A stretch of 11,345 bases of DNA, taken from contig JAKJAE010000066.1 in assembly GCA_022707665.1 (NCBI GenBank), positions 1 to 11,345 on the forward strand, in the 5' to 3' direction. The notes beneath the pieces are model-generated. The model searched no databases. It was not told the DNA's origin and saw only the letters and a list, made by a program, of their open reading frames with translations. The translations under genes were made by a program, and so were the position numbers. Each line of letters begins with the position of its first letter. The first letter of the stretch is position 1. The stretch is from Chloroflexota bacterium (lineage in GTDB: Bacteria > Chloroflexota > Anaerolineae > B4-G1 > SLSP01). This document shows, one piece after another, positions 1 to 7,264 of the stretch.

Positions 1-1133
1 CAGCGCACGAGGCCCAGGGCAGCCTCTCGTCGTGCAGGATCCTGCGTGACCACGGACAGTCCCCAGGTCTTCAAAATCATCGTCTGGGTGCCCGACGCGG
101 TCGGTACAGCACCGGGCAGGGCTCGGATGATCTCGGCCTCATCTTCACTTACCGACTCAGCATAGGACGTCCAGAACAGACTCGCCGGCACCGGAGTGAT
201 CTTGCCCACGCCTCTCTGGTAGAGCTCCCAACACGCGGCTGCATCTGGCAAGGCCAATGCGGATTCACTGTCCAACAGACCGGCGTCGCGCATCGCGCCG
301 AAGAACCCGTAGACGCGCTCGAGGCTCGCCCTGTCCAACGTAGGCTGTCCATTCTGCTCCGCTACACGCCCACCGGAACCGAGATAGATCGCCAGAAGAC
401 TGTCAACAGCCAGACCATCCACAGGACCGGCAGGGAAGAGCATCGGATAGCTCCCGCTGAGCACGGCGGTCCAGGAGAGGGGCAGGGTGCCGGAGATCTC
501 GGTCGCATAGGCCATGTGTTCCGCTTTGCCGACGTATGGGAATGCCCACACTTCGCCCTGGGCCGTCACAGCGCCCAGAGCCGTGGGGAAGAAGCCCGCA
601 TCCGTGGGAATTACCGATGATAGGGGCTGGAGCAAGCCCATCTCCGCAGCAGCGATGAGATCATGTTGGTTCATCACGACGACGTCGGGCAGAATCGACG
701 GTGCCACGGTGGACGCCGTACTGATCAGATTGTAGAGTCCTCCTGTACCGGTGTCATTCTTCACGACCACCTGCACCTGAACATCGTGAGTGACATCCAC
801 GAAGCTGCCCACCTGTGCGGCGAGCACCTGTGAGACCTCACTGTCAACGTCAGGGCTCAGAAAATCGGGGACCCAGAGCTGAAGCGCCAACGTCTGCGGC
901 CCCTGCACGGGCGTTCCGGTTGCGTTAGGTGTCGCTGGAACTGCCGTCCCCTGGGAGTCTACAGGAGTTGGCGTAGGGCTGGGGAGCGCGGTCGGCGCCG
1001 GGGTTGCAGTGACGATGCCCGGAAGGCTGAGCGGCAAACCCTCCAGCCAGGTACAGCCGGCTAGCAGCAGGGAAGCAGCAACCAGACAAACCCTGCACAA
1101 CGCCCGGCTCCCATATCCACTGAAGACGCTCAC
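1..1133 (-). CDS. ABC-type extracellular solute-binding lipoprotein, partial (C-terminus off the left edge)
   Basis: The frame is open from a GTG at 1133 to the window edge, giving 377 codons. The N-terminus is a lipoprotein signal peptide: basic n-region, hydrophobic stretch, lipobox LLAGC with the lipidated Cys at residue 27. Residues ~42-80 are a Thr/Pro-rich linker (TATPAPTALPSPTPTP), then a globular part begins with TLALQLWVPDF. The 'LPDVVVMNQHDLIAAAEMGLLQPL' type pattern followed by 'AQGEVWAFPYVGKAEHMAY' is typical of family 1 (sugar-type) binding proteins, which deliver a ligand to an ABC importer at the outer face of the membrane. The GTG start is preceded by a GGGGGCGAGG ribosome-binding stretch and by the stop codon of the upstream glycosidase 24 bases away, so the two are probably co-transcribed. 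No permease or ATPase is visible; they may lie further left. The ligand cannot be named. Confidence 0.85.
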   Translation of the reverse strand, partial: MSVFSGYGSRALCRVCLVAASLLLAGCTWLEGLPLSLPGIVTATPAPTALPSPTPTPVDSQGTAVPATPNATGTPVQGPQTLALQLWVPDFLSPDVDSEVSQVLAAQVGSFVDVTHDVQVQVVVKNDTGTGGLYNLISTASTVAPSILPDVVVMNQHDLIAAAEMGLLQPLSSVIPTDAGFFPTALGAVTAQGEVWAFPYVGKAEHMAYATEISGTLPLSWTAVLSGSYPMLFPAGPVDGLAVDSLLAIYLGSGGRVAEQNGQPTLDRASLERVYGFFGAMRDAGLLDSESALALPDAAACWELYQRGVGKITPVPASLFWTSYAESVSEDEAEIIRALPGAVPTASGTQTMILKTWGLSVVTQDPARREAALGLVR

Positions 1134-1157
1134 TTTGCTAGACCTCGCCCCCTGGTA

Positions 1158-2363
1158 TCAGTCTGTGTTGCCCGTATACGCCTGGACGCCGGTATAGATC
1201 GGACGCTCCTGAAAATCCGGCGTCACAAACGCGTAGTAATCCTGGTAGTTATACAGCGGCTGCGGCGTCCTGAACATCCACATAGCCACAACAGGGCACC
1301 ACGGCCAATGATCGACGGCCCAAGTGTAGGCATCCAGCGTGTATCGCACACGCGCCCCGGGCAGAACGGCCCACGCCCATCGCGGGTGGTCGTTCCACCC
1401 CGCCTCGGTCACGTAGATCTCCTTCTGGCTGTCACCATAGGCATCCATGATACCACGAAGAAGCTCAACCCGACGGAAGTTGATCACATCTTCGGCGGGT
1501 GCAGTCTCGGGTGCGAACGCCAGTCCATAGGCATGCGCCGCGAGAGCATCGAAATGTGCAGAAGCTCCATTTTTATACATTTCTTCAAGGTATACGAGGT
1601 CGTTGAGCCCGGCTGCGCTGCCGGGAGGTTCGAGCGTCGGTGCCAGCGCACCTCCCAACACGACCACATCGGGATTCGCCGCATGCGCCGCCGGCGTGAC
1701 GGCCCGCAGTAGCGCCACATAGGCAGCAGGATCCACCGGACGATATCCCCACTCGAAGCTCAGATTGGGCTCGTTCCAGACAATGATGTGAGCGACCGAG
1801 TCACGATAACGCGCGACAAAGGCCCCCACAAAGGCAGCAAAGTCAGCGTACCGCTCCGGAGCCAGATAAGTGAACGTGGTCTCCATCTCGCGGGGGTCAG
1901 GCCGGGCCCAGTCTGGAACCATGCCCAGGCGCGCGATCACCGTCAGACCTTGGTTCTCCGCATCGGAGATGACGGTATCACTGTGGTCCCAGGTAAACCT
2001 GCCGCGCTCGGGCTCGATGTAGGCCCACGGGAAGTACTCCACAATCCACGGCGCTCCCATCTCACGCACCATCGCGAGCGAGGCCTGTATCTTCCAGGCC
2101 TCGACCTCGTCGGTGAGCCGCGTATGGACACCCACCTTCGGATTCTCCGTCAACACCGCCTGCGGTGGAGGCAACACCTGTCGCAGGGGCTGGGGCTGCA
2201 TCAACACGCTGACAACGAACACGAAGAGCAAAACCCATGCCCTTCGCCCGGGCTTTGACCCTTGGCATGCGCAAGCCACGGCCCCCCAATACACGCGCCA
2301 GACATCCGGATCTCCATGCCCCAACGCGCCCAACCGGCCCCGTCGCGTCCTTGTTCCCCCCAT
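1158..2363 (-). CDS. membrane-anchored clan GH-A glycoside hydrolase (GH39/GH5-like)
   Basis: A 401-residue protein with a basic N-terminal tail, one hydrophobic segment at ~43-55 that could be a signal anchor, and a TIM-barrel glycosidase domain from about residue 75. Clan GH-A landmarks are visible: 'IIVWNEPN' with the presumed acid/base Glu198 after strand 4, and 'IYVTEAGW' with the presumed nucleophile Glu320 after strand 7. 'FPWAYIEPERGRFTWDHSD' near residue 111 is typical of the GH39/GH5-like proteins. It probably hydrolyses a glycoside outside the cell; the substrate is unknown. The next gene, 24 bases downstream, is a solute-binding lipoprotein, which would fit uptake of the released sugar. 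The ATG at 2363 has no ribosome-binding site but sits 8 bases after a TATAAC box, as expected for a leaderless message. GTG at 2279 and TTG at 2228, the latter with a GAAGGG upstream, are alternatives. Confidence 0.8.
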   Translation of the reverse strand: MGGTRTRRGRLGALGHGDPDVWRVYWGAVACACQGSKPGRRAWVLLFVFVVSVLMQPQPLRQVLPPPQAVLTENPKVGVHTRLTDEVEAWKIQASLAMVREMGAPWIVEYFPWAYIEPERGRFTWDHSDTVISDAENQGLTVIARLGMVPDWARPDPREMETTFTYLAPERYADFAAFVGAFVARYRDSVAHIIVWNEPNLSFEWGYRPVDPAAYVALLRAVTPAAHAANPDVVVLGGALAPTLEPPGSAAGLNDLVYLEEMYKNGASAHFDALAAHAYGLAFAPETAPAEDVINFRRVELLRGIMDAYGDSQKEIYVTEAGWNDHPRWAWAVLPGARVRYTLDAYTWAVDHWPWCPVVAMWMFRTPQPLYNYQDYYAFVTPDFQERPIYTGVQAYTGNTD

Positions 2364-2385
2364 AGCTCAAGGTTATAATCAAAGC
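2351..2385 (+). promoter_or_regulatory. promoter of the Nudix gene (leaderless), overlapping a possible leftward promoter
   Basis: TTGTTC at 2351-2356, a 17-bp spacer, and a perfect TATAAT at 2374-2379. The GTG start at 2386 falls exactly where transcription should begin, and no ribosome-binding sequence lies at a useful distance, so the message is probably leaderless. The palindromic core TTATAA also gives TATAAC (2377-2372) on the other strand, 8 bases ahead of the glycosidase ATG, but no clear -35 box is seen in that direction. Confidence 0.6.
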
Positions 2386-3075
2386 GTGGAAAATCCAGCC
2401 CCATCCGCCGCGTCGCTCGACTCGTTCATCAGAGCACTCAGAGAAGCCCTCCAGAGGGAACTCCCCGGCAGTGCAGCACAGAAAAAGATGGCACCGCCCG
2501 TGCACCAGGCAGTGCCCCTGTCGCCGGCGCCAGCGCGCCAGTCGGCAGTGTTGGCCCTCCTACATCCGGCGGCCGGGGGCATCGCGATCTACTTCACGGA
2601 ACGCCCCACCTCGCTGCGCCACCACGGAGGTCAGGTCTCGTTTCCAGGAGGGGGAAGAGAGGCCGGCGACAGAACGTTGGAAAAGACGGCACTGCGTGAG
2701 ACAGAAGAGGAGCTTGGATTCTCGACGGCCGGCGTGGACATCCTGGGAAGGATGACACCCCTGTTCATCGCTCCGAGCCACAATCTGGTCCACCCCTTCG
2801 TGGGCTGGCTGCCGGCACATCCTGCGTTGCGCCCCGACCCCACCGAGGTGGCAAAGGTGCTGGATGTTCCGGTCGCGGTTCTGCTGGATCCCAACACACA
2901 GAGCACGTGCCGCTGGCAATCAGGAGAGCATCCCCTCGATGCGCCCTGCTATCTGATCGACCATACCCCTATCTGGGGAGCCACGGCGATGATCCTGAGC
3001 GAGCTGCTCGAGATCGTCCAGACCCTCCCCTCTCCAGAAGCACTCCTGCAGCGACCTATCTGCTCGCCGGGCTAG
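2386..3075 (+). CDS. Nudix hydrolase, CoA pyrophosphatase (NudL/YeaB) type
   Basis: A 229-residue protein from GTG. The Nudix segment begins at ~residue 53. 'FTERPTSLRHHGGQVSFPGG' (70-89) is the family motif (TxR..xLRxHxGQVxFPGG) of the CoA/acyl-CoA pyrophosphatase branch. It is followed by a Nudix box that ends in REtEEELGF (104-112); Asp95 with an eight-residue spacer before RE is the spacing of this branch. Glu105, Glu108 and Glu109 would hold the catalytic divalent metal. Such enzymes cleave CoA or related dinucleotide pyrophosphates in the cytosol, to phosphopantetheine and 3',5'-ADP in the CoA case. A longer in-frame reading exists upstream, but it overlaps the divergent glycosidase and lacks family sequence, so GTG 2386 is preferred. 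Its TAG stop overlaps the TAG of the convergent rimO in a shared CTAG. The exact substrate is inferred from family only. Confidence 0.85.
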   Translation: MENPAPSAASLDSFIRALREALQRELPGSAAQKKMAPPVHQAVPLSPAPARQSAVLALLHPAAGGIAIYFTERPTSLRHHGGQVSFPGGGREAGDRTLEKTALRETEEELGFSTAGVDILGRMTPLFIAPSHNLVHPFVGWLPAHPALRPDPTEVAKVLDVPVAVLLDPNTQSTCRWQSGEHPLDAPCYLIDHTPIWGATAMILSELLEIVQTLPSPEALLQRPICSPG

Positions 3076-4433
3076 ACGATGCGGGCGCCGAGGTCATAGG
3101 GCAGAGCCTCCGTGATCTCCACCGTCACCAGCCGATGGGGCTCGACCACCTCCGGTATCAGCACGAGACCGTCGATTTCGGGCGCATCACGGTAAGAACG
3201 GCCCACCGTAAGGTCCTTATCGTTGCCCTCGAGCAACACCGTGAGCCGCTTCCCGACCAGCTCCTGGTTACGCTGCAAGGAGATATCCTGCTGCAGCGTC
3301 ATAATCTCGTCGTAACGGGCTTCCTTGACCTCTGCAGGCACATCGTCACCCAGCGCTTCAGCAGCCGTTCCCGACTCGAGCGAGTAGGTAAAAACCCCCA
3401 GGCGATCGAACCGCACCTCACGGACAAAGTCGACCAGCGTACGAAACTCGGACTCGGTCTCCCCCGGAAAGCCGACGATGAGCGTCGTGCGCAAGGCCAC
3501 GTCTGGCATCGCAGAACGCAAGTCAGCAAGCGTCCGGCGAACCTGGTCCATATCCGCGGGACGGCGCATGCGCCGCAGCACGCCAGGATCCGCATGCTGT
3601 AGCGGAAGGTCGATATAGGGCAACACCTGGGGAATATCGCGCATCACGGCGATCAGACGGGGCGTGATAAACCCCGGGAAGGCATACAACACGCGGACCC
3701 AGGGAATCTCGGGCGCGACCTCTGCTATGCGTTCAAACAACCCGGCCAGGCCATCGCGCTCCCCGCGATCCGCACCGTAGGTGGTTGTATCCTGAGCGAT
3801 CAGGTTGATCTCCAGCATGCCATAGTCACGGAGCTGGCGCACATCCTCGAGAATGGCATCCACATCACGGCTCACGGCGGGTCCCTTGATCGCCGGAATG
3901 GCGCAGAACGCGCAGTGCCGACTGCACCCATCCGCAATCTTCAGGAAGGCGCTCTTGCCAGAAATCACATATCCCGGTGCGTGCGCCTCTTCCGGCATGG
4001 CGGAGAGACGATCCTCGATCAGCCGCTGGGCAGGTTCGCCCACAGCAGACAGAAGGCGCTCGGCAAGCGGCACGATCTGGGGCCACGAGCGCGTCCCCAG
4101 CACGGCATCGATGCGCGGAACAGCCTCCATAATGGTGTCCGGATCACGCTGCGCCCAACAGCCGGCTGCGACCAGGCGTTGGCGCTCTGTCAGGGATGCG
4201 GCAAGGCCTTCCAGCGTCTCCAGTGACTCAGCCCGGGCCTGTTCGATGAATCCACACGTATTGACGATGACAATGTCCGCCTGGCTCGAGTCGAGTGTCG
4301 GCTGATACCCCGACCGCTGCAAGAGCACGCCCATCGCGTTGGAGTCGACCGTGTTCTTGGGACATCCCAACGAGGCGATATAAAAACGTGAGGGGCGCCG
4401 TGCGCCCCTCACTACACCAAAGCGCTTTCTCAA
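3072..4433 (-). CDS. rimO: ribosomal protein S12 methylthiotransferase RimO
   Basis: A 453-residue radical-SAM methylthiotransferase. It has the three N-terminal Cys of the auxiliary [4Fe-4S] cluster: Cys24 in SLGCPKNTVDS, Cys60 in VIVNTCGF, Cys92 in AAGCWAQR. The radical-SAM motif follows as DGCSRHCAFC (Cys170, Cys174, Cys177), and a TRAM RNA-binding domain occupies about the last 65 residues. SLGCPKN together with this layout separates RimO from MiaB. RimO adds a methylthio group to a conserved Asp of S12 in the ribosome decoding region. The start is the TTG at 4433: it overlaps the rodZ-like stop as TTGA and has AGGAGG four bases upstream (4443-4438). The GTG at 4412 has no ribosome-binding site, though it would also give a normal N-terminus. 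No in-frame start exists between 4412 and the conserved SLGCPKN. A terminator-like hairpin therefore lies inside codons 8-16. Confidence 0.95.
   Translation of the reverse strand: MRKRFGVVRGARRPSRFYIASLGCPKNTVDSNAMGVLLQRSGYQPTLDSSQADIVIVNTCGFIEQARAESLETLEGLAASLTERQRLVAAGCWAQRDPDTIMEAVPRIDAVLGTRSWPQIVPLAERLLSAVGEPAQRLIEDRLSAMPEEAHAPGYVISGKSAFLKIADGCSRHCAFCAIPAIKGPAVSRDVDAILEDVRQLRDYGMLEINLIAQDTTTYGADRGERDGLAGLFERIAEVAPEIPWVRVLYAFPGFITPRLIAVMRDIPQVLPYIDLPLQHADPGVLRRMRRPADMDQVRRTLADLRSAMPDVALRTTLIVGFPGETESEFRTLVDFVREVRFDRLGVFTYSLESGTAAEALGDDVPAEVKEARYDEIMTLQQDISLQRNQELVGKRLTVLLEGNDKDLTVGRSYRDAPEIDGLVLIPEVVEPHRLVTVEITEALPYDLGARIV
4382..4412 (-). terminator. intrinsic terminator/attenuator hairpin inside the 5' end of rimO
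   Basis: On the leftward strand GTGAGGGGCGC (4412-4402), loop ACG, and GCGCCCCTCAC (4398-4388) form a perfect 11-bp stem. After one G comes TTTTT (4386-4382). This is a canonical Rho-independent terminator shape for leftward transcription, right after the rodZ-like stop. No T-tract follows on the opposite strand, so it is one-directional. Because rimO must start at or before 4412, the element lies in rimO codons and could act as an attenuator that a translating ribosome disrupts. Confidence 0.75.
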
Positions 4434-5299
4434 GAGTCCTCCTGTGCTGCCGCATCCAGCGAGGTTTCCCCCATCGGAGTCCAGGCACGTCGGACAATCT
4501 CGCCCTGGTCCCCCAACACCCCCCAATCCGTGCCGTTGACATAGAGCTGGAAAGCCCCGCCATTGCCCGTGGAGACGATGAGGATCTCCTCGGCACTGGC
4601 CTCCACAACCTGATCGGGGGCCGCAATGCCCTGGTAGACGATAGCGGCGTCCGCCGACAGACTGACCCATGCATGGCTGAGCGGCACGAGCCGTATGCGC
4701 ACAGTCCCGTCTGCTGCCACCGGAAAGCTCGGCGTCGCCGGCGGCAATGTGGTCTCCGCGGTGGGCTGAACCGCAGTCCCGTTAGTCGCCATCGCCGTGG
4801 GCGGGGAGGTCGGCGAAGCAGATCCTGTGCCGAAGCGCAGCCAAACATAGCTCCCCAACGCGACCAGCACAAAGAAGGCGATCAGCCCCAGCAACACCCG
4901 CATCACCCCACCAGAAGCATTGGCTCGTACGGCAGCCCGCTCGTCCTCAATCGATGGAGGAGGCGGCGCCCACGTCCGCTCTCCCGTGCGACTCAGTGCA
5001 GCGACATCGGCACCGCGCGGCGCCGGCTGTCGCCCCGTGACAGGGTAGAGAGCCGCCGGGGTTTTCCCCGTCTCCGCATCATAGCGCGCAAGCGCGTCTT
5101 CGACGGGCAGCCCCAGAAACCGGACGTAGTTGCGGAGGAATCCGCGTGCCTGGATCGGACCGGGGAGAGCCTCATAGTCCCCCATCTCCAGCGCCTGCAG
5201 ATAGCGTCGCCGAATCCGCAGGGTGCGAGCGGCATCATCCAGATCGAGTTTGCGCGTCTCTCGAGAGCGACGCAACCAAACGCCCAGACTATCGGTCAT
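4430..5299 (-). CDS. rodZ: RodZ-like HTH/transmembrane protein (DUF4115)
   Basis: A 289-residue protein with the RodZ layout. An N-terminal HTH_25 domain (~1-72) contains 'YLQALEMGDYEALPGP' and 'ARGFLRNYVRFLGL', the typical RodZ signature. It is followed by a Pro-rich cytoplasmic linker (75-128), one transmembrane helix (~132-155), a Thr/Pro-rich external linker (157-192), and a C-terminal beta domain of the DUF4115 type (~198-272, ending near GEIVRRAW). RodZ links cytoplasmic MreB to the cell-elongation machinery in rod-shaped bacteria; no mreB is visible here, so the role in this organism is inferred. The ATG overlaps the rplI stop by one base (TGATG) and has GAGG upstream, so translation is probably coupled to L9. 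The stop overlaps the rimO TTG start. Confidence 0.85.
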   Translation of the reverse strand: MTDSLGVWLRRSRETRKLDLDDAARTLRIRRRYLQALEMGDYEALPGPIQARGFLRNYVRFLGLPVEDALARYDAETGKTPAALYPVTGRQPAPRGADVAALSRTGERTWAPPPPSIEDERAAVRANASGGVMRVLLGLIAFFVLVALGSYVWLRFGTGSASPTSPPTAMATNGTAVQPTAETTLPPATPSFPVAADGTVRIRLVPLSHAWVSLSADAAIVYQGIAAPDQVVEASAEEILIVSTGNGGAFQLYVNGTDWGVLGDQGEIVRRAWTPMGETSLDAAAQEDS

Positions 5300-5751
5300 C
5301 AGACCTCTTCGGCTTCAACGAGCACCTTGACACGCCCGCGGACGCCCCCCTCCAACTTCAATGCGACGATATGGGGCCCCACATCGCGCAACGGGCGCTC
5401 CAGTTGGATCCAGTGCTTGTCGAAATCGTGCCCGAGCACCTGTGCAATCTTCTCAGCAATGTCGGCCGTCGTGATCGAACCGTACAGGCGGCCCGTCTCC
5501 CCTGCTTTGACCCTGAAATGAATCTCGTGCTCGGCTAGCCGGGCCGCAAGGGCCTCAGAGTGCTCTCGTATACGCTCTTCCCGACGCTCTGAGCTCTCCG
5601 CATGCTGCCGAGCGATGCTGACCGTGCCCTCCGTAGCCGGAACTGCCAGTCCACGGGGCATCAGAAAGTTACGCGCATAGCCGTCGGCCACATTGACGAC
5701 CTGCTGAGCCTTACCTACCCCAGGCACGTCCTTCTTCAAGAAGACCTTCAT
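5299..5751 (-). CDS. rplI: 50S ribosomal protein L9
   Basis: A 150-residue protein of normal L9 length. It starts MKVFLKKDVPGVGKAQQVV, followed by 'VADGYARNFLMPRGLA', the L9 signature in the N-terminal domain. A long charged connecting helix runs over ~43-75 (ARQHAESSERREERIREHSEAL), and the C-terminal domain includes 'GRLYGSITTADIAEKI' (~87-102). L9 binds domain V of 23S rRNA at the base of the L1 stalk and helps maintain reading frame. The ATG at 5751 is chosen because GGAGG lies six bases upstream; the adjacent TTG codon at 5754 is too close to that site. The gene follows the TPR gene by 57 bp, which contain a parS site, and overlaps the rodZ-like gene by one base. Confidence 0.96.
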   Translation of the reverse strand: MKVFLKKDVPGVGKAQQVVNVADGYARNFLMPRGLAVPATEGTVSIARQHAESSERREERIREHSEALAARLAEHEIHFRVKAGETGRLYGSITTADIAEKIAQVLGHDFDKHWIQLERPLRDVGPHIVALKLEGGVRGRVKVLVEAEEV

Positions 5752-5777
5752 CAACTCCCTCCCGGTCGGACCGTGAG

Positions 5778-5793
5778 TGTTTCACGTGAAACA
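5778..5793. promoter_or_regulatory. parS centromere site (ParB/Spo0J binding)
   Basis: TGTTTCACGTGAAACA matches the bacterial parS consensus TGTTNCACGTGAAACA at every position. Palindromy extends to 18 bp (GTGTTTCACGTGAAACAC, 5777-5794). ParB dimers bind such sites and spread to form the segregation complex; parS sites cluster near oriC in most bacteria. It lies between the TPR gene and rplI, about 1.5-1.9 kb from the DnaA-box cluster. parA and parB are not in the window. Confidence 0.92.
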
Positions 5794-5808
5794 CCCTGCC
5801 GTGAAATA

Positions 5809-6345
5809 CTACCTCAGGATGCGCGTCTGAATCACCAGCAAGATGCGATAGATCCGCTGGAGCAATGTGGGCCGTTCCACCAGAGCCAACCCTGCCTGAT
5901 AGGTCGACAAACCCTCCTGGCGCCGTCCCGACTTGAACATCGAAAGCCCCAGGGCAATCAGCGTGTCGCCCTGCTTCTGCCGATCCTCCAGGTCCTGGAA
6001 CAGCACGGCGGCCTCCCCCCAGGCGCGTTCGGCATCCTCGCGCCGCTTCATCGCGGCATAGACACTGGCCAGGTTCCCCAGGGATTGCGCTTCACGGGAC
6101 TTGTCGCCCTGGCGTACGAAAACCCGGTGCGCCTCTTCCAGCGACGCCAGCGCATCCTCCCAGCGCCCCTGTTTGCGCCGGATGATGCCGATGTTGTTCA
6201 GGACCTCCCCGGCCTCGACCTCGCGGCCCTCTTCGGCAAAATGCTCCATCGCCTCACTGAACCGGCGCACGGCCTCGTCATACAGCCCTTCGCGGAACAG
6301 CCGCAAGCCCTCCTGCTGAAGCCCGTCCGCCTGTGCAATCTCCAT
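5809..6345 (-). CDS. TPR-repeat protein of unknown role
   Basis: A 178-residue protein made almost entirely of tetratricopeptide repeats. About four are visible: residues ~2-36 (QQEGLRLFREGLYDEAVRRF), 47-79 (NNIGIIRRKQGRWEDALASL), 87-119 (GNLASVYAAMKRREDAERAW) and 126-158 (LIALGLSMFKSGRRQEGLSTY). A basic, hydrophobic C-terminal helix (160-178) could cap the repeat stack or touch a membrane. TPR arrays are protein-binding scaffolds; no partner is shown by the sequence. ATG 6345 is chosen because GGAGG sits five bases before it. ATG at 6393, five bases after the XRE stop, would add 16 residues but lacks a ribosome-binding site. It lies downstream of the XRE regulator and upstream of parS and rplI, all leftward, so it is probably in the same transcript. 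Confidence 0.85.
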   Translation of the reverse strand: MEIAQADGLQQEGLRLFREGLYDEAVRRFSEAMEHFAEEGREVEAGEVLNNIGIIRRKQGRWEDALASLEEAHRVFVRQGDKSREAQSLGNLASVYAAMKRREDAERAWGEAAVLFQDLEDRQKQGDTLIALGLSMFKSGRRQEGLSTYQAGLALVERPTLLQRIYRILLVIQTRILR

Positions 6346-6398
6346 TCGTTCCTCCACCCTGTGAGCGACCGATGTCCCCGTACGATCCGCCATCGCCG

Positions 6399-7076
6399 TC
6401 AGTACGTGATCTCCAGGAGCCCTTCCGCGATCACCCGCAATTGTCCTGCCGGCATCTTGGACAGCTTCATCGCCAACTCCAGGTAACTCTGGTTGATCGG
6501 CTTGAGCACGAAGTCACGCACCTCCGGCGGCAGCTGCTTCAAGAGCTCGAACTCACGGTGCAAATTGTGCCACGCCCCGACCTCGCTGTCGCGATCCATG
6601 AAGTAATCCAGCGTGACGCCCATCCCGCGGCAAATGAGCTCCAGATCGGCCACCGGGATGCCGCGCCGCCCATATTCGTAATCCGAGATCGTGGAGGTCG
6701 AGCAATCGAGAATCGCTGCCACGTCGGCCTGGGTCTTCTCCTTCTCTCCGCGCAACTGGCGCAGCCGCGTGCCCACGATGCGGTGGCGCAGCGGCAGAAA
6801 CAGCTCGGGATTCGGCAGACGAGATTCCTTGGAATCCTCGTTCAAAGAGTCCGTGGCCCGAAATGTACCCAGCGGTACCTCCAGATAGCGCGCCAATAGC
6901 TCCAGCTCGGGAAGCGAGATGGCGCGCGTGCCATCCTCGTAACTGGCGAAACGACTCACCGAGACACCCAGAACGGCAGCACAATCACGCCGGGAGGCAC
7001 GCGCCTGATCTCGGGTGCTGCGAATCATAATCCCCAGAATTCGATTCCGTAGTTCGCTGACCTCTTGATCTGCCAT
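6399..7076 (-). CDS. XRE-family regulator with two HTH domains
   Basis: A 225-residue soluble protein with tandem Cro/C1-type helix-turn-helix domains. HTH1 (~10-72) contains 'RRDCAAVLGVSVSRFASYEDGTRAISLPELELLARYLEV'-like family features. HTH2 (~100-160) contains 'TQADVAAILDCSTSTISDYEYGRRGI' features. The second is the closer match to the family: Gln116, the Ala/Ile core and Ser128-Ser131 in the recognition helix. The C-terminal ~60 residues are helical and end in AEGLLEITY. It probably binds DNA with both domains or as a dimer; the target is unknown, possibly its own promoter or the nearby origin region. ATG 7076 has AAGGAG just upstream; a longer frame to 7127 has no such site. It is the first gene of the leftward block, with a strong promoter ~92 bases upstream. 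Confidence 0.88.
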   Translation of the reverse strand: MADQEVSELRNRILGIMIRSTRDQARASRRDCAAVLGVSVSRFASYEDGTRAISLPELELLARYLEVPLGTFRATDSLNEDSKESRLPNPELFLPLRHRIVGTRLRQLRGEKEKTQADVAAILDCSTSTISDYEYGRRGIPVADLELICRGMGVTLDYFMDRDSEVGAWHNLHREFELLKQLPPEVRDFVLKPINQSYLELAMKLSKMPAGQLRVIAEGLLEITY

Positions 7077-7174
7077 GACACTCCTTGCTCCAGACCAGAT
7101 AGGTTGCACAAACGGCGACACCTGCAACTAACACTGCGATCCCGCAAGACTCCGCAATCACTCAAGCAGGCTTC

Positions 7175-7203
7175 ATTATAGCATAGGACAGGGGCGACAA
7201 CAA
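7175..7203 (-). promoter_or_regulatory. promoter of the XRE-TPR-rplI-rodZ-rimO block
   Basis: On the leftward strand a perfect TATAAT (7180-7175) is preceded directly by TGC, making an extended -10. TTGTTG (7203-7198) lies 17 bp upstream as a partial -35. Transcription would start near 7168 and leave a leader of about 90 bases before the XRE ATG at 7076. Confidence 0.65.
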
Positions 7204-7264
7204 ACCTGGAGCACCCCAGCCACCCCTGCCGCCTTCTGGCGCACAACCGTCCGAAGACACTCAA

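Noticed and set aside
4402..4670. N-terminal extension of the rimO frame to 4670
   Set aside because: It overlaps the rodZ-like gene, is Gly/Cys/Arg-rich and has no RimO sequence; the TTG at 4433 has a good ribosome-binding site.
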